Positions 17,776 to 26,634 of a stretch of DNA of 64,000 bases are shown piece by piece. Every line of letters starts with the position of its first letter. Positions within the stretch are counted from its first letter, which is position 1. The notes below the pieces were generated by a model. That model was not told the origin of the DNA. It saw nothing but the letters and a program-made list of their open reading frames with translations, and made no database searches. The DNA is from Flavobacteriales bacterium (GTDB lineage: Bacteria; Bacteroidota; Bacteroidia; Flavobacteriales_F; PHOS-HE28): positions 1 to 64,000 of the forward strand of contig JAEUSY010000031.1 of assembly GCA_016788295.1 (NCBI GenBank). Direction: 5' to 3'. A program made the position numbers and the translations under genes.

Positions 17776-20112
17776 ATGTCCCCGTTGTTCAAGTTCCTCT
17801 TTGCCTTGTTGTATGTGTTCGCTGCAGCGACCGTTGCCGGTCAGCCTGTGGTTTGTGACCTTACACTAAGTGGGCGCGTCATCGACGACCACGATCGTCA
17901 GGTCTTGTCATTCGCAGAGGTCTGGCTTCCCGAAGTTCAGCGCGGTGCGATAACCGGCGTGGATGGCCGCTTTATGCTGGAAGGCTTGTGTGCGGGCACC
18001 TATCTGGTAAGGGTCACGCACTTGGGCTGTGAACCGGTGGAACGTAGGGTCGTGCTTCAGCGGAGTTTGGAAGTGGACTTCAGGCTGGAGCACCACGTGG
18101 AGGAACTGCGCGAACTGGAAGTGGTGCGCGAACGGCCTGATGAGAACGTGGGCGCCGCCAAGCAGGAACTGGGCAAGGATGACATGGAACGGGGCGCTGG
18201 GCGTGATATGGCCACCATGCTGGCTGTTATCCCGGGCGTCACTGTCCTAAGCAGTGGCCCCACCATTGCCAAGCCCATGATACAAGGCCTTACTGGGAAC
18301 AGGATCCTCACGCTCAATCAAGGCGTGCGGCAGGAGGATCAGCAATGGGGCACTGAACATGCGCCGAACGTGGATCCGTTTTCCAGCGACCGCATTACGG
18401 TCGTGAAGGGTGCAGCCTCTGTTCAATATGGTGCCGATGCCATCGGTGGGGTGGTGATCACAGAGCCGGTGCAGCTACCTCGCGAACACGGCCTTTCCGG
18501 CGAGATACGGGCACTGGGCATCATGAACGGCAGGGGCGGCGGTGCCAGTGGCATGCTGCAAGGAGCAGTACCATCGGTACCGGGACTTGGCTGGCGCGTC
18601 CAAGGCTCCTCACGTGCCATAGGCGATGCCACGGCCCCCGGTTATGTGCTTAGCAATACCGGCATGCGCGAGGCTGGCGGTTCCGCGGCCGTGGGCATAC
18701 GGCGCTATTGGGGCAAGGCACAGCTGTACTACAGCTACTTCGGCCGCGAGCTCGGTATCCTGCGTGCATCGCATATCGGTAACCTCACCGACCTGCAGAC
18801 CGCCATCGCAACTGGCGAGCCTTGGTATCAGGCCCCGTTCACCTATGCCATTGAAGCGCCAAGGCAGGTGGTGCAGCATCACTTGTTCAAAGCGGAGTTC
18901 GAACACCGTATTGCAGAGCGCAACCAATTGACCGCCACCTATGGCTACCAGGCGGACGACCGGCAGGAGTACGACATACGCCGCGGAGGACGCAGTGACC
19001 GACAGGCGCTTGACCTCTTCCTGACCACGCATACGGCAGATGTGGTGTTCAAGCACTGGTTGGGCACCAAGGTGCACGGCAAACTGGGGGCGAACGGAGT
19101 GCTTCAGGACAACTTCAATGTCCCCGGAACGGGTATTCGGCCGCTTCTGCCGGACTATACCAGAACGACCGGGGGATTCTTCATTCTGGAACATGTGCCA
19201 CTGGGAGAACGCTACGAGCTGGAGGTCGGGGCCCGCTTGGAAGGCACACGCATCGAGGTGCGTCGTTTCGATCGCGAAGGCAACTTCGACACGCCGGTGC
19301 ATTCCTTCATGAACCAAGCCGTAGGGGTAGGGCTGAACTGGAGCTTGTCCGATAGTACGCGTCTTCGGTTCAACCTGAGCACGGCGTTCAGGCCGCCGCA
19401 TGTGAGCGAGCTGTACAGTGAAGGGTTGCACCACGGTTCGGCCGCGATCGAGATCGGTGATCCCGGGCTGAACAGCGAGAATGCCTACCGGGCCTCCGTG
19501 GATCTGCAGGCCGCTCCCTTCAAGGGGCGTTTGCGCATGGACCTAACCGCTCATGCCGGGTTCTTCGATGGCTACATCTACCTCCTGCCCACCGGTTATC
19601 AATTGACCATCCGGGGCGCCTTCCCCGTATTCAACTATATAGCCACCGATGCGTGGCTCCATGGGCTGGATGGTCTGTTGCTATTCCAAGTGAAAGGGCC
19701 TTGGGCGCTGCGCTCAAGGTTCAGCGTTGTTCGTGGCTGGGATGTGGGCACGGATCAATGGCTTTTCCAAATGCCCTCCGATCGCATTGAGAACAGTGTG
19801 GTTTTCCAAAAGCCAGAGCTTGGCACCTGGCGCAACATGGAGTTCACCGTCAGTAGTGCCTTCGTGTTCCAGCAGGTCCGATATCCGCCCGATGTGGACT
19901 TCATGCCCCCGCCGGATACATATCACCTGCTGGGTATGGGCATCAGTATAGAGCGCCTGATGGGCAAGGACCGCCTACGCCTCGGATTGGTGGGTGGTAA
20001 TTTGCTGAACGCGGCCTACCGGGACATCCTCGACCGGTTCCGCTACTATGCTGATTCGCGGGGTGCCGACCTTACGCTCTCGGTCCGGTACACGTTCGGA
20101 TCGGCACATTGA
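17776..20112 (+). CDS. TonB-dependent outer-membrane receptor with carboxypeptidase-like N-terminal domain
   Basis: The protein has 778 residues from ATG 17776; a GTG at 17770 is an alternative. The signal peptide ends TVAGQ at about residue 23. A carboxypeptidase-regulatory-like beta-sandwich (about 27-108: SGRVIDDHDRQVLSFAEVWL, GVDGRFMLEGLCAGTYLVRV) precedes the plug (about 125-235: MLAVIPGV, VKGAASVQYGADAIGGVV) and a 22-strand-type barrel with FRPPHVSELYSEG and a C-terminus ending LSVRYTF plus four residues. Receptors of this type import iron complexes, zinc or cobalamin using TonB energy; the substrate cannot be read here. The receptor follows a small Cys-rich exported protein, and the plug lists His/Asp-rich turns (QWGTEHAPNVDPF) reminiscent of metal receptors, which is a hint only. 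Confidence 0.92.
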   Translation: MSPLFKFLFALLYVFAAATVAGQPVVCDLTLSGRVIDDHDRQVLSFAEVWLPEVQRGAITGVDGRFMLEGLCAGTYLVRVTHLGCEPVERRVVLQRSLEVDFRLEHHVEELRELEVVRERPDENVGAAKQELGKDDMERGAGRDMATMLAVIPGVTVLSSGPTIAKPMIQGLTGNRILTLNQGVRQEDQQWGTEHAPNVDPFSSDRITVVKGAASVQYGADAIGGVVITEPVQLPREHGLSGEIRALGIMNGRGGGASGMLQGAVPSVPGLGWRVQGSSRAIGDATAPGYVLSNTGMREAGGSAAVGIRRYWGKAQLYYSYFGRELGILRASHIGNLTDLQTAIATGEPWYQAPFTYAIEAPRQVVQHHLFKAEFEHRIAERNQLTATYGYQADDRQEYDIRRGGRSDRQALDLFLTTHTADVVFKHWLGTKVHGKLGANGVLQDNFNVPGTGIRPLLPDYTRTTGGFFILEHVPLGERYELEVGARLEGTRIEVRRFDREGNFDTPVHSFMNQAVGVGLNWSLSDSTRLRFNLSTAFRPPHVSELYSEGLHHGSAAIEIGDPGLNSENAYRASVDLQAAPFKGRLRMDLTAHAGFFDGYIYLLPTGYQLTIRGAFPVFNYIATDAWLHGLDGLLLFQVKGPWALRSRFSVVRGWDVGTDQWLFQMPSDRIENSVVFQKPELGTWRNMEFTVSSAFVFQQVRYPPDVDFMPPPDTYHLLGMGISIERLMGKDRLRLGLVGGNLLNAAYRDILDRFRYYADSRGADLTLSVRYTFGSAH

Positions 20113-20191
20113 ACGGAGGTGCTGGCAAGGATCTGAATGGCGAACCGTTAATGCTCTCGTTACCCTTCGCGCCAACTTGCATTTCCTGTGC

Positions 20192-20812
20192 ATGCCCGAC
20201 CTGAAGAAGCTTCATATCCTATGGATGCTTTGGCCTGCGTTCTCGTGCGGCCAACCCGCTGATCAGCACACCGCTCAGTCCGCCGTGGTCAGCGAAGTGC
20301 CCGTTACACAAGTCGTGGCTCCGCGCATTCCCTTGAAGCGTTTGGTGGACAGCCTTCATGTGCATGCCGATAGCATCCGGTTCCATGTGGTGAAAAGCAG
20401 ACGGGTGTTCCATGTGGTGGCCAATAGGGACACCCTGTGCACATACCCTTGCGTGCTGGGCGAACGCCCTGAGGGGGATAAACAGATGCAGGGCGACCGT
20501 CGCACACCGGAAGGCGTGTTCGGGTTCCGAAGCAAGCGCATGCACGACAAGTGGCACGCGTTCGTGTGGGTCGATTATCCGAACGCCGAGAGCTGGCGAC
20601 GATTCCGCGAACGGCAGCGCCAAGGCGTTGTTCCGGCAGGTGCGGACATCGGTGGCGAGATCGGCATCCACGGCGTGCCCGAAGGCATGGACCATTGGAT
20701 CGTGCAGGGAGTGGACTGGACCTGGGGTTGCATAGCGCTGCGCAACACGGACCTCGACGAGATCTATCCGCACATCCGTCCAGGGCGCACCACCATTACG
20801 ATCGTGCCGTAG
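20192..20812 (+). CDS. L,D-transpeptidase (YkuD family), probably a lipoprotein or exported
   Basis: ATG 20192 gives 206 residues; longer in-frame starts reach back into the receptor gene and add no sensible sequence. The N-terminus has a hydrophobic stretch followed by FSCGQ, which may be a lipobox. The YkuD domain covers about residues 60-206. Its signature is complete: IHG (H160) and, 20 residues later, WGCIALRN with the nucleophile C180. These enzymes form 3-3 cross-links in peptidoglycan or attach proteins to it, in the periplasm. The motif spacing and LRNTDLDEIY match small stand-alone enzymes of the family. It lies 79 bp after the TonB receptor gene, so shared transcription is possible. 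Confidence 0.9.
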   Translation: MPDLKKLHILWMLWPAFSCGQPADQHTAQSAVVSEVPVTQVVAPRIPLKRLVDSLHVHADSIRFHVVKSRRVFHVVANRDTLCTYPCVLGERPEGDKQMQGDRRTPEGVFGFRSKRMHDKWHAFVWVDYPNAESWRRFRERQRQGVVPAGADIGGEIGIHGVPEGMDHWIVQGVDWTWGCIALRNTDLDEIYPHIRPGRTTITIVP

Positions 20813-20818
20813 GGTTGG

Positions 20819-21244
20819 TCACGGTGTGATGGGCTCCGCGAAGAGCTCGTCGTAACCGGTGCGTTCGTCGTGCTTCCGCAGGAAACGCACGCCGCCTATC
20901 TCCTGCACCACGATCTCCAAAGTTGTGCGTACGACGCATCCGTTCGAGGCGTGGCCCCCGGTCATGTGTCCATCACGGTCAGCCACGGCAAGATGGAGAT
21001 GCATGCCATGGCGTGAGAGCGTGCCCGACAGGCTGCACACTTCCAGGTCGCCATTGATCATGGTGCTTTCCTGCCTCCCCCCGAAGCGGAGCATGGCGGT
21101 GGACAGACTGCCCACAGCGCTCACCACAGCCGCGGCCTCGATCCCGTTCTCGTTACACCACTGGGCAAGCGTCGCTCGCAGATCATCATTCGGCAACAAG
21201 CGCAGGGTATGCACCAGGTAAGGTCTGCCCGCCGTGTGGATCAC
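20819..21244 (-). CDS. PPC (DUF296) domain protein, purE-coupled
   Basis: The protein has 141 residues and is a single PPC domain, the fold of plant AT-hook proteins and of stand-alone bacterial proteins. Visible features are VVSAVGSL near residue 41, [18 protein letters not shown] with the conserved His residues, and the glycine-rich [16 protein letters not shown]. It lacks an AT-hook. Bacterial members often trimerise; their function is unsettled. The start is GTG 21244, which overlaps the purE stop by 4 nt (GTGA), so translation is probably coupled to purE. A role linked to purine or nucleotide metabolism is only suggested by that position. Confidence 0.85.
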   Translation of the reverse strand: MIHTAGRPYLVHTLRLLPNDDLRATLAQWCNENGIEAAAVVSAVGSLSTAMLRFGGRQESTMINGDLEVCSLSGTLSRHGMHLHLAVADRDGHMTGGHASNGCVVRTTLEIVVQEIGGVRFLRKHDERTGYDELFAEPITP

Positions 21245-21744
21245 TGGTCGAAGGTGTTCGGGAAATGCTGCTTCAACGCAGCGATGCCATCACGCACCTT
21301 GTCCTCCTGTTCGCCTTTGAATGCGACGAGCTTCGCTGCCAATTGCTCATCGGCAGTGGCCATGATCTGCACGGCGAGCAGGCCGGCGTTCCGGGCGCCG
21401 TTCACCGCTACGGTGGCCACGGGTACACCGGACGGCATTTGCACGATCGAGAGCAGCGAGTCCCAGCCATCAATGGAATTGCGGCTCTTGATCGGCACAC
21501 CGATCACCGGCAACGTGGTGAGCGAGGCCACCATGCCTGGCAAATGGGCCGCCCCCCCGGCACCGGCAATGATCACTTTCAGGCCTCGGTCGGCCGCACC
21601 TTTGGCATAGGCGAACATGCGGTCCGGTGTCCGGTGCGCGCTCACCACCGTGAGCTCATGTTCCACGCCGAACTCCTTCATTGTGTCCAAGGCCTCGCGC
21701 ATCACTTCCAGATCGCTGCGACTGCCCATGATGATACCGACCAT
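21241..21744 (-). CDS. purE: N5-carboxyaminoimidazole ribonucleotide mutase (PurE class I)
   Basis: PurE converts N5-CAIR to 4-carboxyaminoimidazole ribonucleotide in de novo purine synthesis. The 167 residues are of normal length. The phosphate and substrate motifs are clear: GSRSDLEVM (7-15), SAHRTPDRM (about 35-43) and [14 protein letters not shown] (about 61-74). Class I enzymes work with PurK, and purK lies 32 bp upstream in the same direction. The stop overlaps the GTG start of the PPC gene. Confidence 0.96.
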   Translation of the reverse strand: MVGIIMGSRSDLEVMREALDTMKEFGVEHELTVVSAHRTPDRMFAYAKGAADRGLKVIIAGAGGAAHLPGMVASLTTLPVIGVPIKSRNSIDGWDSLLSIVQMPSGVPVATVAVNGARNAGLLAVQIMATADEQLAAKLVAFKGEQEDKVRDGIAALKQHFPNTFDQ

Positions 21745-21776
21745 GTTGTGAAGTGTGTTCGTTGGTTAGCGTTGTA

Positions 21777-22925
21777 TCACTTTGCGTGTGCCGATGTTGT
21801 CGCGGGAACTACACGGCACTGTTCGCGCACGGTGTGGATCGCTAGTTCCAGGGTCTGCTGGTCCTGGGCCATCACGGTCACGTGTCCCATTTTGCGCCCA
21901 CTGCGCGTTTCGGCCTTGCCGTAGAGGTGAGGGAATGTCCCGGGCAGGGCCAGTACTTCTTCGGCACCCATCAACATGGGTTGGCCAGTGCCGCCGCTGC
22001 CCACCAGGTTCACCATGGCGGCAAGGCTCCTAAGGCGTGTATCGCCCAAGGGCCATTGCATGTAGCAGCGCAGCAATTGATCGAACTGCGAACTGGCGCA
22101 GGCCTCAATGGTGTGGTGCCCACTATTGTGCGCTCGGGGCGCGGTCTCGTTCACCAGCAGTTCGCCGCTACGCGTAAGGAACATTTCCACGGCATACAGG
22201 CCGGGTTCGCCGAAAGCGTTCGCCACGCGGTCGGCCAAGGCACGCGCATGGGCAGCGGTTTCAGCGGGTATCCGCGCAGGGGCTTGCAGGTGGTCCACCA
22301 GGTTCAGCACTGGGTCGAACACCATTTCAACCGAATCGTAGGTCACCTGGACCCCATTGTCGTCGCGCACTACCAGCACCGCAAGTTCCAATGCAATGTC
22401 CACGCATTGTTCCAACATGCAAGGACCCTCGAAAAGGTCCGTGCTCGCAGGATCGTCCACACGCATCACGCCTTTACCATCGTATCCGCCGGTCCGGGTC
22501 TTCAGGAAAGCGGGCAGGAGTCGGCTGGCCGCGCGGATCTCTTCAATGCCGTTCACCAGTGCGAAGGGTGCAGTGGGGATGCCGTGCTGTACATAGAACT
22601 GTTTCTGGAGGCCTTTGTCCTGTATCGTCCGTAGGACATGTGGCGCGGGCACCACGCGTTTGCCCAACTGTTTCAGGTCCTCAAGCCCATCCACGTTCAC
22701 CTGCTCGATCTCGATGCCGATAATGTCCGCAGCGGCACCAAAGCGTACGACCGTCTCGCGGTCCGTCAGGTCGCCCACAACGAAACGATGAGCGATACCG
22801 GCGCAGGGGGCTTTGGGGTCGGGGTCGAGCACATGCACCACATGGCCGTAACGGAGCGCGTTCTCAATGAACATGCGGCCCAATTGTCCGCCACCGAGAA
22901 GAGCGATCACCGGAACAGTTGCCAT
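21777..22925 (-). CDS. purK: N5-carboxyaminoimidazole ribonucleotide synthase (PurK)
   Basis: PurK is an ATP-grasp enzyme that makes N5-CAIR from AIR, ATP and bicarbonate. ATG 22925 gives 382 residues beginning MATVPVIALLGGGQLGRMF, the typical opening. An in-frame TTG at 22934 overlaps the promoter element and is rejected as a start. Motifs include the N-terminal GGGQLGRM, KTRTGGYDGKGVM in the ATP-grasp domain, and EMFLTRSGELLVNETAPRAH with HNSGHHTIEAC, which bind metal and substrate. It is the first gene of purK-purE-PPC. Confidence 0.96.
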   Translation of the reverse strand: MATVPVIALLGGGQLGRMFIENALRYGHVVHVLDPDPKAPCAGIAHRFVVGDLTDRETVVRFGAAADIIGIEIEQVNVDGLEDLKQLGKRVVPAPHVLRTIQDKGLQKQFYVQHGIPTAPFALVNGIEEIRAASRLLPAFLKTRTGGYDGKGVMRVDDPASTDLFEGPCMLEQCVDIALELAVLVVRDDNGVQVTYDSVEMVFDPVLNLVDHLQAPARIPAETAAHARALADRVANAFGEPGLYAVEMFLTRSGELLVNETAPRAHNSGHHTIEACASSQFDQLLRCYMQWPLGDTRLRSLAAMVNLVGSGGTGQPMLMGAEEVLALPGTFPHLYGKAETRSGRKMGHVTVMAQDQQTLELAIHTVREQCRVVPATTSAHAK

Positions 22926-22931
22926 GGCCGA

Positions 22932-22939
22932 CAAAGATA
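22932..22939 (-). promoter_or_regulatory. Bacteroidota -7 element TATCTTTG before purK
   Basis: An exact consensus ends only 6 nt before ATG 22925, so the purK transcript would be leaderless or nearly so. Confidence 0.6.
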
Positions 22940-22959
22940 GCCGGGTGGCCGTGCCGGGT

Positions 22960-23574
22960 TCATCGGCGTCTGCGTGTCATGCCGGAACCACTGAACCGTG
23001 CAATACGGAACCCGGCCGTAAGTTGCAGCGTGCGGTTCCTTGGGAAAAGGGCGTCATCGTTCTGGTAGATGGTCCACAGACCGCTGTAGTAGCGAAGGGC
23101 GAGGTCTACACCATTTTGTGTGTCGAACCCAAGACCGATGTTCACGCCCATGTCCACCGGGCGCATGTCGCTTGTCACGTTCGTGCTGCCTTCGGGATCG
23201 ATGCGTTGTGCACTGAGCACTTTCCCGAACTGCACACCGGCCTGCGCATTCACCACATTGCTGAAGTATAGTTTGAGCGAAAGTGGCACTTGCACCATCA
23301 GTGTATGCAGGTTGGTCCGGTCGCCATTGGGCTCAATGAAACCTGATCCAAGAATGGAAATGAGAAGTTCAGGTTGTACTTCCAATCGGTTGCCCACTTG
23401 GAAGGGCGCATAGAGGCCGGCCGTTGCACCTGGAACGATCGAGGTCTCGATGTGTTGGGCAGTGGTCGTAGCGGCCATCAGACCACCTTTGATACCCAGG
23501 CCCGAACGTTGTGCACTGGCCGTGCCGAACGTGGTCAGTAGGAGCGTTGCAGTGAATAGGGGGCGCGTGTTCAT
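22960..23574 (-). CDS. Outer-membrane beta-barrel protein (porin-like, PorT-type barrel family)
   Basis: ATG 23574 gives 204 residues and a signal peptide ending TASAQ at residue 22; a longer reading from 23682 adds no signal-like sequence. The rest alternates hydrophobic residues as in an eight-stranded barrel: GLGIKGGLMAAT, ATAGLYAPFQV, EVQPELLIS, VQVPLSLKLYF and VDLALRYYSGL. This looks like the Bacteroidota outer-membrane beta-barrel family. No specific function can be read. It lies 34 bp upstream of the purK start in the same direction, and downstream of the terminator at 23670. Confidence 0.7.
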   Translation of the reverse strand: MNTRPLFTATLLLTTFGTASAQRSGLGIKGGLMAATTTAQHIETSIVPGATAGLYAPFQVGNRLEVQPELLISILGSGFIEPNGDRTNLHTLMVQVPLSLKLYFSNVVNAQAGVQFGKVLSAQRIDPEGSTNVTSDMRPVDMGVNIGLGFDTQNGVDLALRYYSGLWTIYQNDDALFPRNRTLQLTAGFRIARFSGSGMTRRRR

Positions 23575-23669
23575 GACGATAGGATATTCCTGACGCGTCG
23601 GTGTACGGCCGCAAGCCGGCTCATGTTCCTTGCTCAACTGCCCAATTCGACGAGGTTCTCCTAAATGAC

Positions 23670-23696
23670 GATGGAGGCCCATAAAAGGCCTCCATC
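23670..23696 (-). terminator. Terminator after the M43 protease gene
   Basis: GATGGAGGCC and GGCCTCCATC form a perfect 10-bp stem around a 7-nt loop, 22 bp after the protease stop. The tail on the reverse strand is only moderately T-rich. Confidence 0.8.
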
Positions 23697-23718
23697 GCGG
23701 GTTTTTCCGTCGTTCGGT

Positions 23719-25854
23719 TCAATGGTCGCCCGCTATGTCGAAGCGGCCCGTGCGGCGAACACCGTTCTGCACGATGCTCAACACGTAGCTGCCTGAAGCG
23801 ATCCCGGTGAGCGGCAGTTGAACACGGTCCGAAGTGGAGCGGTGCGTGGACACCAAGCGGCCCTGCATGTCCAGTACTTGGATGTCGGCCGGTCCTTCCT
23901 GGCCCAGCACAATGGTCAGTTGGTCCGTGGCCGGGTTGGGGAACAAGCGGAATGGCTCAGCCCCGGCACTTTCCACAGCTGTCGTCGATTCGATCAGGAT
24001 CCGGTAGTCCTCGGTCTCGCCATAGGCGTAGTTGAAGCAGGGGTCCGTTGGCGTGGGTTCACCTGTGTTGTGGAACACTCCGCGCACACGCATGCGCGTG
24101 GGACCAAGCAGAGCGGTGCCCGGTACTGTGAAGGTGATCGTCTGGCTTTGTCCAATGGCCGTGTTGGTGAACTCGCCCAATTTCTCGCTCGCAGCGAAGG
24201 TGAAGTTCTGGTCATAGTCGATCCAAACAGCGTAATTGTCCGGGGTATACCCTCCGCTCTGTACGGTTATCGAGTAGGTGTTGCTGCGCACCAGTGAGGC
24301 CGTCCACGTGGCCGTGTAGTTGGTGTAGGTGGGTGCAGAGGTTCCACCGCTGTTCACATTGTTGATGGTGCCCAACTGAACGGAGTTGATGTAATCCCCG
24401 TCCGAAGTCCCTTGTGCTGAAGTGGGAATGCAATAGCTGCCTCCGGCCGAGGTGATCGTGATACCGTAGTCCTCGGTCTCGCCGAAGGCGTAGTTGAAGC
24501 AGGGGTCCGTTGGGGTCGGTTCCCCTTGATTGTGGTAGACCCCACGGACGCGCAATCGTGTGTTGCCAAGTGTGGCACCTACAGGCACGGTAAAGCTGAT
24601 GGTCTGGGTCTGGTTGATGGCCGTGGTGGTGAACTCGCCTAATTTCTCACTTGCCTCGAAGGTGTTGTTCTGGTTGTAGTCGATCCAGGCAGCGTAGTTG
24701 TCCGGGGAGTAACTTCCTCCTTGAATGGTCAATGTATAGGTGTTTCCGCGCTGTAGCGATGTGCTGTACGTACCGCTGAAGTTGGTGTAGGCCGGTGCCG
24801 ATGTGCCGCCGCTGTTGGCATTGTTGAAGGTGTTCAACGCCACGCGATTGATGTAATCGCCTTCCGCTGTGCCCACCTGTGCCGTGGGGATGCACGGACC
24901 CACCGGAGTGACGCCGCAGGGACCAGGTGTGAGCAGTTGTGAGCGCACACCGGTGAGAATGCTGTTCATGTAGGTGGACTGCTGGTTGGTGAACATCACC
25001 GGGCAGTTACTGTAATCCATGTAGTTCTCGTACTGGGTCAGCACACCGCACTTCATCAGGTTCGTGTTGGAGCAGGAGAACGTGGGGCTGTTGGTCAACG
25101 GGGTGTCCGTGAAACCGTCGGAGTCCGTGCAATTGCCATTGTCGAAGGGGTGTAGAAGGCCGAGGTAGTGGCCGATCTCGTGGGTTGCCGTGCGTGCACC
25201 GATCTGCATGCCATAACTATAGTCGATCACTAGGCCATCAATGGCGCTACCCACCATGCCACCAACGGGCAGATAGGCATAACCGACCGTTACTGTGCCA
25301 CCGGTAGCGCCACTGGTGATATCGCAGATCCAAATGTTCAGGTAACGCTGTGGGTTCCATGGACTGCGGCCCAAGGGCGCCGATTTCATGTCGTTGGTCT
25401 GGGTGTCGGGGTCGAACCAGGTGTCTGTAGTTTGTGTGCGGGTGATGCCGGTGGTGGTATTACCACTGGGGTCCACCTGTGCCAGACAGAACTGGATGCC
25501 CGGGTTGCCAATGCTACCATTGAATGCCGGACGAACGTTGGCCAGGTCCGTGTTCGTGGCCGCATAGTCGCGGTTCAGTTCGTTGATGATCGCCTGGATG
25601 GCCGCATCGGGAACGTTCTCCGCTGCGGTGTTCCACACCACATGTACCACCACGGGGATGGTCAATGTGCCGCCTCGTTCAACACCTTCAGCGGCCGCGG
25701 GCAATGCGCGGAGCACATCCGTGTCCAGCCCTTGCTGCTGAAGCCAGCGCTGGGTCAGGGTATGGGCCGCACAATCGCGATGTCCGTCGGGTTCTTGTGC
25801 AGCAATGGTAAAGGACAGCGTAAAGCCGAGAAAGAGGAGTAGTGAACGCATCAT
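23719..25854 (-). CDS. Secreted M43 (pappalysin/cytophagalysin) metalloprotease with two GEVED domains and T9SS tail
   Basis: The protein has 711 residues. The signal peptide ends TIAAQ at residue 20, followed by a short propeptide. The zinc motif HEIGHYLGLLH (H225, E226, H229, H235) and the downstream Met-turn segment NYMDYSNCPVMF define an M43 zinc endopeptidase. Two GEVED domains of about 135 residues follow, each with DNYA-WIDYNQN/DQN and ending GETEDY. The last 75 residues (LFPNPATDQLTI onward) are a type A T9SS tail. All catalytic residues are present, so an active extracellular protease is expected. ATG 25854 and 25851 are adjacent alternatives. Confidence 0.94.
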   Translation of the reverse strand: MMRSLLLFLGFTLSFTIAAQEPDGHRDCAAHTLTQRWLQQQGLDTDVLRALPAAAEGVERGGTLTIPVVVHVVWNTAAENVPDAAIQAIINELNRDYAATNTDLANVRPAFNGSIGNPGIQFCLAQVDPSGNTTTGITRTQTTDTWFDPDTQTNDMKSAPLGRSPWNPQRYLNIWICDITSGATGGTVTVGYAYLPVGGMVGSAIDGLVIDYSYGMQIGARTATHEIGHYLGLLHPFDNGNCTDSDGFTDTPLTNSPTFSCSNTNLMKCGVLTQYENYMDYSNCPVMFTNQQSTYMNSILTGVRSQLLTPGPCGVTPVGPCIPTAQVGTAEGDYINRVALNTFNNANSGGTSAPAYTNFSGTYSTSLQRGNTYTLTIQGGSYSPDNYAAWIDYNQNNTFEASEKLGEFTTTAINQTQTISFTVPVGATLGNTRLRVRGVYHNQGEPTPTDPCFNYAFGETEDYGITITSAGGSYCIPTSAQGTSDGDYINSVQLGTINNVNSGGTSAPTYTNYTATWTASLVRSNTYSITVQSGGYTPDNYAVWIDYDQNFTFAASEKLGEFTNTAIGQSQTITFTVPGTALLGPTRMRVRGVFHNTGEPTPTDPCFNYAYGETEDYRILIESTTAVESAGAEPFRLFPNPATDQLTIVLGQEGPADIQVLDMQGRLVSTHRSTSDRVQLPLTGIASGSYVLSIVQNGVRRTGRFDIAGDH

Positions 25855-25859
25855 GGCGG

Positions 25860-25867
25860 CGAAGGTA
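25860..25867 (-). promoter_or_regulatory. TAnnTTTG-like element (TACCTTCG), 5 nt before the protease start
   Basis: A 7-of-8 match ends 5 nt before ATG 25854, another near-leaderless arrangement. Confidence 0.45.
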
Positions 25868-25887
25868 GCCCGCCGCCCTGCAATGGG

Positions 25888-26532
25888 TCACGCCAATGAG
25901 CGGATGGCGGCCTTGGGGTCGTGGGCGCCGAACACACTGTTTCCGGCCACGAGCACATCAGCGCCGGTATTCACCAGCTTTCCGGCATTCTCCATGCCCA
26001 CGCCACCATCGATCTCGATCAGTGCTTTCGACCCCGTTCGTTCACGCAACGCTTTGAGCTCCGTGATCTTGGCATAGGTGCGCTCAATGAACTTCTGCCC
26101 ACCGAAACCGGGGTTCACGCTCATCAGGCATACCACATCCACGTCGGCGAGCACTTCTTCCAAAAGATCCACGCGTGTGTGCGGGTTGATGGCCACACCG
26201 GCCTTCATGCCGGCGGCCCTGATGGCCTGTATGCTCCGATGCAGGTGCGGGCACGCTTCCAGATGAACGGTCAGGTGGTCAGCACCTGCATCGCGGAACG
26301 CACCGATGAACTTGTCCGGGTCCACGATCATCAGGTGAACATCGAACGGCTTGCGGGCGTGCTTGCGGATGGCCTTGATCACCGGCAGTCCGAAGCTTAT
26401 GTTGGGCACGAACACGCCGTCCATCACATCCAGGTGATGCCACCCTGCCTCGCTCTCCTCGATCAGTTCAACGGCTTTGCGCAGTTCGGCGAAATCGGCA
26501 GAGAGCAGGGAAGGGGCGAGGATGTGGGCCAT
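25888..26532 (-). CDS. rpe: Ribulose-phosphate 3-epimerase
   Basis: Rpe interconverts ribulose 5-phosphate and xylulose 5-phosphate in the pentose phosphate pathway. The 214 residues form a TIM barrel with the expected sequence marks: APSLLSADF (6-14), HLDVMDGVFVPNISFG (with catalytic Asp), DVHLMI, VNPGFGGQKF and IDGGVG, the second catalytic Asp. Length and start are typical. Its promoter element lies 40 nt upstream of ATG 26532. Confidence 0.97.
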   Translation of the reverse strand: MAHILAPSLLSADFAELRKAVELIEESEAGWHHLDVMDGVFVPNISFGLPVIKAIRKHARKPFDVHLMIVDPDKFIGAFRDAGADHLTVHLEACPHLHRSIQAIRAAGMKAGVAINPHTRVDLLEEVLADVDVVCLMSVNPGFGGQKFIERTYAKITELKALRERTGSKALIEIDGGVGMENAGKLVNTGADVLVAGNSVFGAHDPKAAIRSLA

Positions 26533-26572
26533 TGGGGGATCCGTGCGGGCATGGCACCCTTTAACGGTGCTG

Positions 26573-26580
26573 CGAAGGTA
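26573..26580 (-). promoter_or_regulatory. TAnnTTTG-like element (TACCTTCG) upstream of rpe
   Basis: A 7-of-8 match ends 40 nt before ATG 26532, just downstream of the rpoD terminator. Confidence 0.4.
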
Positions 26581-26590
26581 ACTGAACGCG

Positions 26591-26612
26591 AAAAGGCCGC
26601 TTGGGGCGGCCT
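26591..26612 (-). terminator. Terminator after rpoD
   Basis: AGGCCGC and GCGGCCT form a perfect 7-bp stem around a 5-nt loop, followed on the reverse strand by TTTT. It starts 22 bp after the rpoD stop. Confidence 0.8.
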
Positions 26613-26634
26613 CTTCGATGGAAGGGTATGGGCT

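Noticed and set aside
20048..20191. Longer N-terminus for the L,D-transpeptidase
   Set aside because: It overlaps the 3' end of the TonB receptor gene in another frame and adds Arg-rich sequence without a signal peptide.
22926..22934. TTG start for purK
   Set aside because: It lies inside the TATCTTTG promoter element, so it would not be in the message; MATVPVIALLGGGQLGR is the normal PurK opening.
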